DNA of 64,000 nt from Phytophthora quininea (Eukaryota; Oomycota; Peronosporomycetes; Peronosporales; Peronosporaceae): contig JAAVTG010000323.1 of assembly GCA_011947345.1 (NCBI GenBank), positions 1 through 64,000 of the forward strand, given 5' to 3'. Below, one piece after another: positions 11,025 through 21,249 of the stretch (positions are counted from its first letter, which is position 1; every line of letters starts with the position of its first letter). The notes beneath the pieces were generated by a model that saw nothing but the letters and a program-made list of their open reading frames with translations, was not told the origin of the DNA and ran no database searches. Both the position numbers and the translations under genes were made by a program.

Positions 11025-12700
11025 ATGAACAGTTCCAACTCGGACATCGCGATGTTGTCACCGCATTTCCGTCGTGGACGAACGACAAGTAGTGAAGACA
11101 TCGCCGACGGCTATGCAAATATCTCAACTCCGACGATCCAAGACCCGACTCCTCCATCAAGACCAGTGTCCCGAACGCAAAAGTGGCTCCGTTCGTGGGT
11201 CGTGACGCGCTGGAAGCTTTCGCGCACAGTCTTCTCGGTGCCGATGCCAGTTCTCACGGCGAAATTCGACATCAAACGCGGCGATCTGGTGCTCACGTTG
11301 CCGTTCCTGATCGTTCTGCTAGCTGCATCGATCGTGCTGACGAACGACCGCAACATCAAAACGTCAGGGGCCCCACCCAGCCTCACGATGGTGTTGGTAT
11401 TCGCGACTGCGGTGCGGAATAACTCGTTTGTGTTGACCCTGACGGGCCTCCCTTTCGAGCGTGCTCTGCTCTACCATAAAATTTTCGCTTACGCCTCTAT
11501 CATCCTGACGGTGTTCCACGCGTATGCGGACAAATTGGCCAAAGACGACGGACACGTCGTTGAAGACGACTCGAAGGTCTTCACCGGCGCCGTCGCTTTC
11601 TTCGGCATGGTGCTCATGTATCTGCTGTCGCTCAACTTCATCCGTCGTCGCTACTTCGAGTTCTTTCTGAGAGTCCATTGGATCCTCTTTATCGTGGTCA
11701 TCGTCTTCTCCGTAATCCACGGCGCCGTCTTCATCATGGTTGGCGTGTTGCCATGGCTAGTCGACATGCTCTACCGCCTGGTTTTCCACGCCCGAACGCT
11801 TTCAAAAGGAAAGAAGGGCAAGCTGGGGATTGTGTCGCGTGACCAAGTCTCCATCCACTCGCTACCCGGCAGCATCGTCCGCATCCAATTTCCCCGAGTT
11901 CATCACGAAACCGGAGAAGTCTTCGAGTATGAAGCCGGTCAATACGCTTTCCTGTGTATCCCCAGCCTTTCGTTGCTCGAATGGCATCCGTTCACGATTT
12001 CGTCGGCCCCGCATGAAGAATTGGTGACGTTCCACATCAAAGAGCTCGGTGACTGGACTGCAAAGTTGACGGCTATTGCCCGTGACACCAACGACAATTC
12101 TCCGTTCGATGTCTTGCTTGACGGCCCATACGGAAGTGTGTCCGTCGACATCGAAAACCCATCGGTGTATTCGCACTTCGTCCTCCTCTCGGGAGGAATT
12201 GGCGTCACTCCGATGCGATCGATCGCGAACTGGCTGTACCATCAGCACTTGCAGGGGAGTCGATCCGATCTAAAGCACGTGCACTTTGCGTGGTCTGTGC
12301 GTGATCGCGAATTGATTGAGTCGATTGTAAAACGCTCTTCGCTCGAACTCGAGGGAGGTTGTGCCGAGTCGTATTTCCCCACCACATTGAGGATTCGGCA
12401 TCGATTAACGATCCGATGAACATTTTCTTCAGCGAGTTCTTCTTGACCAAGGGAAAGCAAGACGCTGAGGCTTTATTTGATCGCAAATTCGGCCACTGTC
12501 TCCGCTACGCTGAACGACCCAACATCCCCGAAATTCTTCGAACTGCGGGTCAAAGAGCTAAAGGTGACGGTAAGGAACGCGTTGCGGTTCTCGTTTGCGG
12601 CCCCAAAGCTATGGTGAGCAGCGCCGTTACTTCGGGTATTGCTCTGTCGAAGGAAATGGGCATTCACTTCGACATCCACACGGAACTATTCGACTTTTAG
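11025..12700 (+). CDS. Ferric-reductase/NOX-like transmembrane oxidoreductase 2
   Basis: This is a close paralogue of the gene at 7001, with the same order of parts: membrane helices with paired histidines (LLYHKIFAYASIILTVFHAY and RVHWILFIVVIVFSVIHG), FAD motif HPFTISSAP, NADPH motifs DGPYGS and SGGIGVTP, and the shared FDIHTELFDF tail. I chose ATG 11025 over the upstream in-frame ATG at 10968 because the MNSSNSD start matches the FRE1 start in position and context. The frame changes once, at about 12357, where a G run is one short. Membrane location and NADPH-to-heme electron transfer follow from the family; the physiological acceptor is unknown. It is convergent with ABCG2, 130 bases away. 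Confidence 0.85.
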
Positions 12701-12831
12701 ACGGATAGCAGTTTATCTGCAGCATTAAAGTCAATATAGACTCAGATGTTTCAACGCAGTGTTTTGTGGTCTTTAAGCCTGTCACGAAAAAAAAATACAT
12801 AGCGATGAAAAACACCTCGATGTCTCCCAGT

Positions 12832-13423
12832 TTACTTTTTCCGGTTCAGATTCAGCCACAGCCCGATGAAGCCCACCGTTCGGAATGCAACGTTGATGGC
12901 GACTAGGATAAAGCTGTCGGCGAGAGCTGACCGCGACTCCATGCTGAAGTTCTTCAACACTTCGTCGCCCGTGAGCGCCGTGCAGTTTTCGATCGCTTTG
13001 TGGCACGAAATGCTGTCAACTTTACGCCAGAAGATCTTCATCAACGCTTCGAAGCCGTACTTGATGGGCGAGATGTACTGCATCCAGACGAAGTAGTCGG
13101 GGCAGTCGTTCGAGTTGATGAGCAGCCCACCGAAGAGCAGGAACGGGAGAATGAGGACGACCCCGATGATCGGGGCGATATCGACTCGTCGAGTTAGACA
13201 CGACACCATGTAGCCGAGCCCAACCGCACAACTATTGACCAGCACAAGCACGATCAGCATGTAGAGGAAGACATCGAAGCCGTGGCCGATGTCCATCAGG
13301 AAATACACCGGCACAAAGTACACAATTGGCAGCAGCACCTGCATGGGCATCTCGCTCAGGTTTTTGGAGAAATACCACGAGAAGAGGTGGAATAATCCAG
13401 CCTGGTACTCTCGGATGATAATT
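12832..13423 (-). pseudogene. ABCG half-transporter 2, C-terminal part
   Basis: This is the membrane-domain end of an ABCG half-transporter whose N-terminal part is at 19498-20792. It contains NSCAVGLGYMVSC, FGGLLIN, CPDYFVWMQY and the Cys-containing luminal loop, and ends LWLNLNRKK. The reading frame is open to position 13423, where a YR retrotransposon starts. Together with the other part it gives 1887 bases, exactly 628 codons plus stop, with no internal break. This gene was therefore whole before the insertion. Confidence 0.9.
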
Positions 13424-13751
13424 GCTGGCTTTTGTGCATGAGTGGAAGAGCGGTTTTTCCTCTGGCTGGCATGGCTTGAAGTTTACAAACCGAGCAGGTG
13501 AAGTTTCTGGCCGATCTACATCCGATGGAACTCACCTCGAGCTCGACCACAAAACTCTCCACCTGGCTGATCCTGTCCGAAGGTGAGTGATCTGCGACGT
13601 AGCTGTCGCGAACAGAGCCACAAAGTTCTCCACCTGGCTGATCTTATCCGAAGGTGCAAGAACGGCGTCTTTAGTGTCACATCGCCTCGCCAAGAGCCCT
13701 GTGAATCCTCAACTGGGAGTCACTTGCAATTTTGCCACGCTCAGTTCACTA
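13424..13751 (+). repeat. Split direct repeat A1
   Basis: The 328 bp are identical by eye to 19027-19354. The repeat contains an internal near-duplicate of about 35 bases (ACCTGGCTGATC...TCCGAAGGTG) at about 13548-13582 and 13619-13653. Confidence 0.9.
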
Positions 13752-13788
13752 CAAGCCGTCCTCAAGTTCCCATCACCCTCTACCAGCT

Positions 13789-14565
13789 ATGCGACAACTG
13801 CTTCTAGTTCTCCCGGAGGACCTACCTCACGTTGGTTTAGAAGGACCGACATACGCTGAAGTAGTGCCGAGAGGGTCGACTTTATCAGCGCGCATTCAGC
13901 TTCTGCCAAGCGCTGATGGGGAGCCCCACAGGCGAGTGAATATTCCACGCGAGCTCGTGGACGACCGACAAGTACCACCCGAGGAAAGCTCAGCTGATGG
14001 ACCGGGGTGGAAGCTACGGCGAGCCATATACACCATTCGAGACAACGCGTTTCTCCATGGCCAAGTCACCGGTTATGACAGGGACGTGTTTGTCCTATCT
14101 ACTTCTGGTGGAGAAACGACTGTGTCGCTCGACGCAGTGACGGAGATTGCGCCTGTCATCGCGTTCTTGTTGTGGAAGACACAACTACTACCATCGATCG
14201 ACTCTACTGAGAAGGTGGAAGAAGCGCATGCTGTCATCCTTGATCGACTTCTCGGTCAAAACGGCCAACGAGCAACGAAAAACATTCGCAAGCTACTGAC
14301 GGGAATTGCTACGTCTTCATCAATCCCAAAATCGTCCGACCGGATTGCGTGGGTGTGTCCACGGACTGGCGTAACGCGCTTGATCCGCGTCGGACATGTG
14401 GTCGACTTTGCGTACTACATCGACGGCGGAAAAACGGTGCCTCCACGACTTCAGCTTGGTGAACATTTTTGCGACGATCCGAGAGCAACCCCCATTGACC
14501 TCACAAAGTCACGACTCGCCACGACCGACAAGCTTTGTGACAGACCATGGGACTGGAGAAGGTGA
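13789..14565 (+). CDS. YR element 1, N-terminal gag-region ORF
   Basis: Starts MRQLLLVLPEDLP, 38 bases inside the A1 repeat boundary. It matches the first ORF of YR element 2 at 35609 (LPE..., GPTYAEV against APTYAKV, and FLHGQ blocks in both). No enzyme motif is visible. The frame continues into the ORF at 14396 after a frame change of +1 (or -2). It probably forms the N-terminal part of the gag-like protein. Confidence 0.5.
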   Translation: MRQLLLVLPEDLPHVGLEGPTYAEVVPRGSTLSARIQLLPSADGEPHRRVNIPRELVDDRQVPPEESSADGPGWKLRRAIYTIRDNAFLHGQVTGYDRDVFVLSTSGGETTVSLDAVTEIAPVIAFLLWKTQLLPSIDSTEKVEEAHAVILDRLLGQNGQRATKNIRKLLTGIATSSSIPKSSDRIAWVCPRTGVTRLIRVGHVVDFAYYIDGGKTVPPRLQLGEHFCDDPRATPIDLTKSRLATTDKLCDRPWDWRR

Positions 14566-15850
14566 CGATCGCTTCGAGGATCTTCTGTCTACACTTGCAT
14601 CGGCCAGCGCAGCTCAGATTAACAGTCGAGAGACCGATGCGACGCCAGCCGCGACGAACCAAGACAGTGAGTTCGGTCATCCGACCACTCACGCTATTCT
14701 CAGAGCCCTAGCGGACCAACCAGACCTGCTACGAGACTACGTTGACCAGCTTGAGCGCACATCGAAACGACAGCGAACGGCCTACGCGCAAGGCCATCAG
14801 AACACCGAAAGTCAACCAGTAGCGGGACCATTGCCAGTACGACAGCGTCAAGATGGAGCGGTTCGGAATTCGGCTATTTCGGACCTGATCCCGGAAGGAA
14901 GAGGTGGTAATCGCCAGCGTTTTCAACCCTCGGCGACGCAAGCAGCAGTACATCGCGCTATCACATCAGCTAATCACGAAGGTAAGGATGACCCCATGGT
15001 GTTTGTTGATCACGCACGAGCCTCAGACGCGACGAGATTCATGCCGCACCCTGCAATTATGCGCCGTCTGTACTCTTTCGAATTCGGGCCAGGAGAGCTG
15101 TCGATTCTGCACCTTATCCGGTTCGACCTGGACGCCCAATTTGAGCTGTCGGATTCGCACAACGTAAATTTAAGCAACTACTCCAACAAGATTAACCTGC
15201 CAGCGACTCCAAAGAACCCGACACGGCTGCATTTGGTGTCGGCGATATCTGCACTGACTGCCTTTGGAGACGAATTCTTTTCGCAATCGGCCCGCGCTAT
15301 CGTGTCTGCAGCATCGTCGTTTGTCGAAAGTTTGATCGACTTTGATCCGTGGTCTCCAGTTGAAGTCAAGGCTATTGCATTTTGGTGCAGCAAGATATTT
15401 GGAGCGTTTCGGCGTGCGGTTCAGATGGACCTGTTACATGGAACCAACACTCAGGTCCAAGTTCGAGCTCGGTTCACATTCCAAGACTCCGAGCTCAGCA
15501 GTTTACTGTTTAAACTATCACGGGGCAACGGGATCTCATCAGCACATCCGTCTATATTGCAATCAGCACGGTCATTCCCACCGAACCCAAGAATGGAGAC
15601 TACGACAACAGTTTCTGCTGGTCGGAAAGGCCGTCCTGTTCCGGCAGACGTGAGCGCGGAGATTCCTAGGCAAAACGGCAACCAACTCTGCTTGCAGTAC
15701 ATTTCGACTCAAGGCTGTCCATCATCAAAGCGTGGTCAGTGCGTTCGCTCGTACCTGGAACACTTTGAAGTCTCGTCACTTCCGCCCATTGTGCATGCAT
15801 TCGTATGCAAGAGATATCGTGGATCGCGAGTTCCACCAGCATCACTTTGA
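14396..15850 (+). CDS. YR element 1, gag-like protein
   Basis: This is a low-complexity, charged protein with a conserved middle (a FNPS-like FQPSATQAAVHRAITSANHEGK block) and a Cys-rich C-terminus (CLQYISTQGCPSSKRGQC) that resembles a zinc-binding knuckle (CX8CX7C). The paralogue at 36064-37641 shows the same CLRFLSVRGCKSTKTAPC end. It ends ASL-TGA, and the pol frame continues in phase directly after the stop. The first true start is uncertain; the region 14396-14565 overlaps the preceding ORF. Confidence 0.6.
   Translation: MWSTLRTTSTAEKRCLHDFSLVNIFATIREQPPLTSQSHDSPRPTSFVTDHGTGEGDDRFEDLLSTLASASAAQINSRETDATPAATNQDSEFGHPTTHAILRALADQPDLLRDYVDQLERTSKRQRTAYAQGHQNTESQPVAGPLPVRQRQDGAVRNSAISDLIPEGRGGNRQRFQPSATQAAVHRAITSANHEGKDDPMVFVDHARASDATRFMPHPAIMRRLYSFEFGPGELSILHLIRFDLDAQFELSDSHNVNLSNYSNKINLPATPKNPTRLHLVSAISALTAFGDEFFSQSARAIVSAASSFVESLIDFDPWSPVEVKAIAFWCSKIFGAFRRAVQMDLLHGTNTQVQVRARFTFQDSELSSLLFKLSRGNGISSAHPSILQSARSFPPNPRMETTTTVSAGRKGRPVPADVSAEIPRQNGNQLCLQYISTQGCPSSKRGQCVRSYLEHFEVSSLPPIVHAFVCKRYRGSRVPPASL
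15848..15850 (+). other. In-frame UGA between gag and pol (UGA CUA G)
   Basis: The single TGA is followed by CTAG. UGA CUA G is a known strong read-through context. The frame stays open beyond it into pol, and the related element has an in-frame TGA after the same ASL residues at 37639-37641. This suggests stop-codon read-through for gag-pol expression. Confidence 0.5.
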
Positions 15851-17850
15851 CTAGCGGCACCCAAGCTACAACAGCGCCAGCCCGCCAAACTTGCAATCAC
15901 AGGTGAAACGGTCGAACAGGTTCGAATTATGCTGGAGAAACGTCTTCAAGAAGCGGAAACGATCATTTCGAAGTCGCGCGTAAAACTTTTCGACGCAGTT
16001 CAGTGGAAATCCCAGTCCAAATCATCTTGCGCAATGACACGACAAAGCGAAGACCCAATCGACTACATCTGCGTGCTTACGCTATCGGAATTTATTGTGC
16101 AGACCAAAGCATCTCTAACGGATGTAATACGGCAATGGCGCGGTCAAACAACGCGCGACACGCGGCCGAATAAAGCTCTGGATCCAGAACACTTGTCCTG
16201 GCTGCTACATGGGTACGAGCACGCAGAAGAAGTAATCGGCATCGTACAAGACGGAGTGTATCACTTGTTCAAACCGGGACCATCGAATCCTGCGTCGACT
16301 ACTGCCCCAAAAATCATCGATCAGCACGCGAGTGGAAAACTGCGCTGTTACGAAGCATCGCCGAAGGCCAAGCCAATGGTTCATATCTTGTCGTCAACAA
16401 GGAAGCTGCCAAACTGTGGCCGGAACTACATTTGAGCCCGTTCGGGTGTGTACCAAAAGCGGGTGTCGACCCGAATATTGAGGCTCGTGTCATACACGAC
16501 CTGTCGTATCCCCGAGGTGAGTCGACAAACGACCGGTCAGACCAAGCCAAGATTCCAAAACTCTCGTACAGCCACGTCGACGCGATCGCTAAGCGCATTT
16601 TGCAGCTGCATCAACAATTTCCAGGAGAGAAATTATGCCTCATGAAGGGCGACGTGAAATCGGCATTTCGGCTGGTACCTGTACACCAGGATACTAGTCC
16701 GATGTTTGCCGGCCAAGTCCCTGAACACGACCTGGTTGTGGTGGACCTGTCACTTCCGTTTGGCTGGACCGGATCGCCGGCCTATTATGGTCGCTTTGGC
16801 GGGGCAATTACATTTCTCGTTCGTCGTGAAAGTCCAAGTACCCTGGACCCAGCTAGTTCAGACGATGATGCGTTCTTCTGTCATGACTGGGTCGATGACT
16901 ACGTGCTGGTAGAACCGGACACCATCGGACGACTGGATGCCTGCAGCGCCGCGTTACGACTAGCCATGATGGCTGTCCTCGGGCCACGATCGATCAACCA
17001 CAAGAAATTTACTGCGTGGAGCGAAAAGCTTGTCGCGCTCGGGCTTGAATGGAACACGAAGAAGCGGACAGTCTCGATGCCTGAACCGAAGATTGAGAAA
17101 GCCTTACACCGGATTCGAACGCTGAAACAGAAAGAGACTACTTCTCGCGCCGAACTAGAGAAGCTACTGGGCAGCCTTCGACACGTGTGCACCTGTATCC
17201 GTGCTGGAAAACCATTCTTTCAACGGATCATTATGCTATGGAGACGAGCACCTCGATATAGCAAAGTGGAGCTACCACCAGAAGTCAAGGCTGACCTCGC
17301 TTGGTTCGAGTCGATTGTGACTTATGGGCGTCTTCGAAGTATTCCTTTGTCGTTCTTTTCAGCATTACCGGATCCATCGGTAGAAATATATATGGACGCG
17401 AGCGACGAAGGTCTCTGCGTATTGTACCCGGTGGCACGCGAGTTTATTCGGGTTCGGTTCGACGATGAGGAACACGCGTTGATCAAGAGCGGCAGATTTA
17501 GCATCAACGCCCGGGAACAACTGAGCACCACGTTCGCCGTTTTGTTATGGGGTGCGCGCTGGAAACACGACAAGCGCCACACCTTGACACACGTACGTGC
17601 TTGGATTGATAATAAAGCAGCAGTCACTTGGTGCAACAAACTACACAGTGTCAATGAGCACGCACAAGAAATGAATCGGGTAATCGGTGCGGCCGAAACT
17701 ATGTACGACATTCGACTATCAGCTTCACATATTGCGGGTGCAAGCAATACCATCGCAGATCTGGGCTCACGTGCATGGACTAACAAGGAAAAACTTGCTG
17801 AGTGGAGACGACTAACAGCCTCGTGGACGCAGGTCTTCGTCCCTCAGCAC
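15851..17850 (+). CDS. YR element 1, reverse transcriptase-RNase H
   Basis: The frame is open from the UGA and shifts once near 16360 by one base. Reverse transcriptase motifs in order: the LSPFGCVPK block, HDLSYPRG, GDVKSAFRLV, the FGWTGSP block, and the active-site WVDDYVLVE (V-D-D). These are followed by LGLEWNTKK and a connection region with LLGSLRHVC. RNase H follows with IYMDASDEGLCVL, a REQL block, an AWIDNKAAVTWCN block and the end motif SNTIADLGSRAW. It copies element RNA to DNA. The open frame persists to 18324 but the recognisable domains end near 17850. Confidence 0.85.
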
Positions 17851-18960
17851 TTCAGGAAAATTTACAACGGCGGTTGCTCGCCCTTCAAGTCCGCTCCATC
17901 GCCGACACCTCTCGTCGACAGTATCAGACAACGTGGACTCAGTGGCGCAGGTTCAGCGCAAGCATCGGGCACTCTCCATGGTTACCCAGCGAATCTCCGC
18001 ATCAACAGTCTCTTCAAATGGCTCTCTTTGCAATCCACATGTGGAGCCCTAGCGACGATACCAGTCCAAGGTCGACAGGATACATTCAAGGCAAAATCAG
18101 TCATATCAAGTGGTTCCATCGAGTGTTTGCTGGATTCACTCCCCGGCTCAACGCCAGCCACACCGCAGCCATCGCCGGTATGCGTAGACTTAGTGAGGCT
18201 CCACGACCAAAAGCACCCGTCACGCCAAGAATGCTCGAATGGATCAGTCAGCACATCAAGTTCGACAACGCCCAGCACCGCCTCTTTCTTGGGGCTGCGG
18301 TGCTGGGCTACTACTTTCTGTTGAGAAGCTCTGAATTTCTGAGTGTCAAAGGTGGGCATCACCGATACGCCCTACAAGTGCAAGATGTGGAAGTGTTTGA
18401 CAGCAAGGGAGCAGTTGCACACCGCGCCGGTGACGCGGCCATGGTCCAGATCACGCTACGAGGTAGCAAAACAGATCAGAGCGGACGCGGCTCAACGCGA
18501 TCCCTACTGCGGTCAGGACACCCTTGCATCTGCCCCGTACAAGCAGCGGTGATTTTGCTAGAACATGCTCAACAAGCAAATCTACTCGCCACGGACCCGA
18601 TATGCTCGTTCAACAAACGAAGAATGCTGCATGCAGACGAGCTGGCCCAGGTGATCAAGTACGCTGCCTCTGCCACGGGCAATAATCCGGTACATTATTC
18701 GTGCCATTCGCTACGAAGTGGGGGCAACATCATTGATCGCTGCTGGCACCGATTCGACTACCATCAAGCTGCATGGGAGATGGTCGTCAGACACATTCCA
18801 GCGGTACACCCGTTATTCGAGTGCAGTCGGTGCTCCACTTGCCACGCTAATGGCACCAAAAGCAGTCGCATTGAATCGCCGAGTGTCCCATGATGTGCAT
18901 TTGGGGCTCACGCCGCTCTCTCGGCGTGGCACATCCTGGTCACTCAATGACGATCAATAA
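17802..18960 (+). CDS. YR element 1, tyrosine recombinase
   Basis: The frame overlaps the end of the reverse transcriptase ORF in a different phase, as it also does in YR element 2. The N-terminal SAM-like core-binding part (SRRQYQTTWTQWRRF) is followed by the catalytic part: the first Arg in FLLRSSEFLS, the HSLRSGG box with H-x-x-R, an HGRW box, and the candidate nucleophile in RYTRYS. Near 18718 the phase changes by two bases in a G run. The end of the frame runs into B1. The enzyme should insert circular DNA by recombination, which explains the missing target duplication. Confidence 0.85.
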
Positions 18961-19026
18961 AGCTGCTTATTTTTCCCAACACTGTGTACAACGAAGTGCA
19001 CTCCAAGTCGTGTCGCCAAGGAAAAT
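18903..19026 (+). repeat. Split direct repeat B1
   Basis: The 124 bp are identical by eye to B2 (19374-19497). The repeat contains a perfect 7-bp-stem hairpin, CACGCCG-CTCTCT-CGGCGTG, and directly abuts A2. Confidence 0.9.
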
Positions 19027-19354
19027 GCTGGCTTTTGTGCATGAGTGGAAGAGCGGTTTTTCCTCTGGCTGGCATGGCTTGAAGTTTACAAACCGAGCAG
19101 GTGAAGTTTCTGGCCGATCTACATCCGATGGAACTCACCTCGAGCTCGACCACAAAACTCTCCACCTGGCTGATCCTGTCCGAAGGTGAGTGATCTGCGA
19201 CGTAGCTGTCGCGAACAGAGCCACAAAGTTCTCCACCTGGCTGATCTTATCCGAAGGTGCAAGAACGGCGTCTTTAGTGTCACATCGCCTCGCCAAGAGC
19301 CCTGTGAATCCTCAACTGGGAGTCACTTGCAATTTTGCCACGCTCAGTTCACTA
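19027..19354 (+). repeat. Split direct repeat A2
   Basis: This is the second copy of the 328-bp A repeat. It is followed by a 19-base CA-rich spacer before B2. Confidence 0.9.
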
Positions 19355-19373
19355 ACCCACCACACCACACCCA

Positions 19374-19497
19374 GGGGCTCACGCCGCTCTCTCGGCGTGG
19401 CACATCCTGGTCACTCAATGACGATCAATAAAGCTGCTTATTTTTCCCAACACTGTGTACAACGAAGTGCACTCCAAGTCGTGTCGCCAAGGAAAAT
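19374..19497 (+). repeat. Split direct repeat B2
   Basis: The 124-bp copy is identical by eye to B1 and keeps the 7-bp-stem hairpin. The right end of the element lies at 19497/19498, where ABCG2 coding sequence resumes. Confidence 0.9.
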
Positions 19498-20792
19498 GGA
19501 AGCTCCATCGGCACCGAGATGAAAGTCGGATTGGCCGTCGAGAACGTCTGGTTGACGATGAGGAAGAAGAACGCGCCGCTGAAGTTCTGGATGCCGTCCT
19601 GGTTTAGATCCAGCTGCAAGAAGATGAGACCGATGATCAACGAGACGAAGAGCGTCTGGAAAATGGCGACTTGGAACGCGAACCGGTCGCGGAAGAAGCG
19701 TACCACGCAGCGTTGAACGAGCACTAACACTTGGCCGAACCATTCCAGACGGGAGTCCTCGAACTGGGTTTCGTTCGACTCTCCATTTCGGTCGATTTGA
19801 GGTAGAGTTTGGTGCTTGGTCCATTCTTCCTTGAGGAACTCCACACGAGCAACACCAGCTTCATCGATGGCTTTATCCAGCACCACCAACTGCCGCATGA
19901 AGTAGTCGGTCGGGTTCATCAACGACGGACACGGGTACCCCAGCGACGCAAAGTAGTCGACGGATTCCGTCGCTTTGCCATGATACACTGGAGACCCGTC
20001 CGAAAGCAGATACAGCTGATCGAACAGTGCAAACAGCTCGGATGAAGGCTGGTGGATCGTGGCGATCACTGTGCGACCGTCGCGAGCGATCTGCTGGAGT
20101 TGGCGAGTCACCGTCTCCGCCATGAAGCTATCTAAACCTGAAGTCGGCTCGTCGACGAACAAGATGGACGGATTGGTGAGGATCTCGGTGGCGAACGACA
20201 GTCGCTTGCGTTCGCCTCCAGAGATGCCTCTCAGTGACACACCGCCGATCAACGTGTCTCGACACTTCACGAGCCCCAACTGCTCCATGACGTCGTTGAC
20301 GCGTTGCATGTACTGCTTCTCAGTGAAGGTCTTCCCCATGCGCAGTTTGGCCTGGAAGACCAGGTGCTCCTTAACGGTGATGGTCTGGTAGAACAGGTCA
20401 TCCTGCATGACATAGGATGCCATGCGTTTGGTGGCGTCGCTCCACGGCTGGCCGTTGAGTGTGATCTCTCCGTCGACTTTGCTGTTGCGGCCAGAGATAC
20501 AGTCGAGTAAGGAGCTTTTGCCAGCACCGGAAGGTCCCATGATGACCAGAAGCTCGCCAGGCGTGGCGGATCCGTTGACGTTGCGGAGGATCACTTTGTC
20601 CTCCTGCTTCTTGGTCTGCTGATTGGTGACGGAGACTTTGAGGTTGAGGTTGCGCCATTGCAGTGTGAACTTTGGGGCCTCCGTTGAGAAGGCCTTGCGG
20701 TTGGGAGAGCCAGAGATCTTTGGGGTCTCCACTTGGATGAAGTAGGGAGCGTCCGAGTCGGTGGGGAGAGCTGTCGGTGGAGTGGAAGCCAT
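19498..20792 (-). pseudogene. ABCG half-transporter 2, N-terminal part
   Basis: This is the ATP-binding half and first membrane helix of an ABCG half-transporter. It has Walker A GPSGAGKSS, signature ISGGERKR, Walker B ILFVDEP and the H-loop TIHQPSS, then a linker and helices (FVSLIIGLIFLQLDL). The start at 20792 (MASTPPTALP) is the first ATG. The frame is fully open to SVPMELP and then meets the YR retrotransposon; the remaining coding sequence is at 12832-13423. It is the intact paralogue against which the breaks of ABCG1 can be read. Substrate unknown. Confidence 0.9.
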
Positions 20793-21249
20793 GGTGGGCG
20801 CGCTTGGCCGATGGGAGCTTGTGTTTGTGCGCTGCTTGGCAAATTGCAGAATGAATTGGTGGGCTGCTGCAGCTCGTGGTGGGTGATGAATGACGGTCGA
20901 TCGAGTTGCAGTGAGTCAACAGTCGTGACGCACAAGACTGTTGACGACCGAGCCATGTGGGCCAGACTACTAAACAGTACTGTTGCCACCTGAGGTATTT
21001 TGCGCCGGAAAGGCCTGGAGAGCAAATTGGACAGCGTGCACTCTAGTACGGCAGGATGGGCGTGGGGAAATCGCAGTGTTATCTTGACAGGAACCAGTGC
21101 AAAGCAGTGGAGCGAGCAATTGCAATTCAACGCGTGATAGCACTGCACGACTTACCGCGTACTGTGTTGAAGTGCACGTCAACAGACAGCGATTAGGGCT
21201 ATAGCGTCAACGCTGTTCTCGAATATTTACGATACGTTTTCCCGCCAAA
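20793..21249. other. Intergenic, no gene recognised
   Basis: About 455 bases separate the ABCG2 start (-) and PWC/LDQH copy 3 (+). They should include the ABCG2 promoter. I see no other structure. Confidence 0.4.

Larger units (their letters stand above)
13424..19497 (+). mobile_element. Ngaro-type tyrosine-recombinase retrotransposon (complete)
   Basis: The 6074-bp element has split direct repeats in the order A1 (13424-13751), coding region, B1 (18903-19026), A2 (19027-19354), B2 (19374-19497). The A copies are 328 bp each and the B copies 124 bp each, and they look identical by eye. This A1...B1-A2-B2 plan is characteristic of Ngaro-like and PAT-like YR retrotransposons. It encodes a gag-like protein, reverse transcriptase with RNase H, and a tyrosine recombinase; no integrase or protease is seen. 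No target duplication flanks it: host and circle junction share only TG at the ends, as expected for recombinase-mediated insertion. It interrupts ABCG2. Confidence 0.9.
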
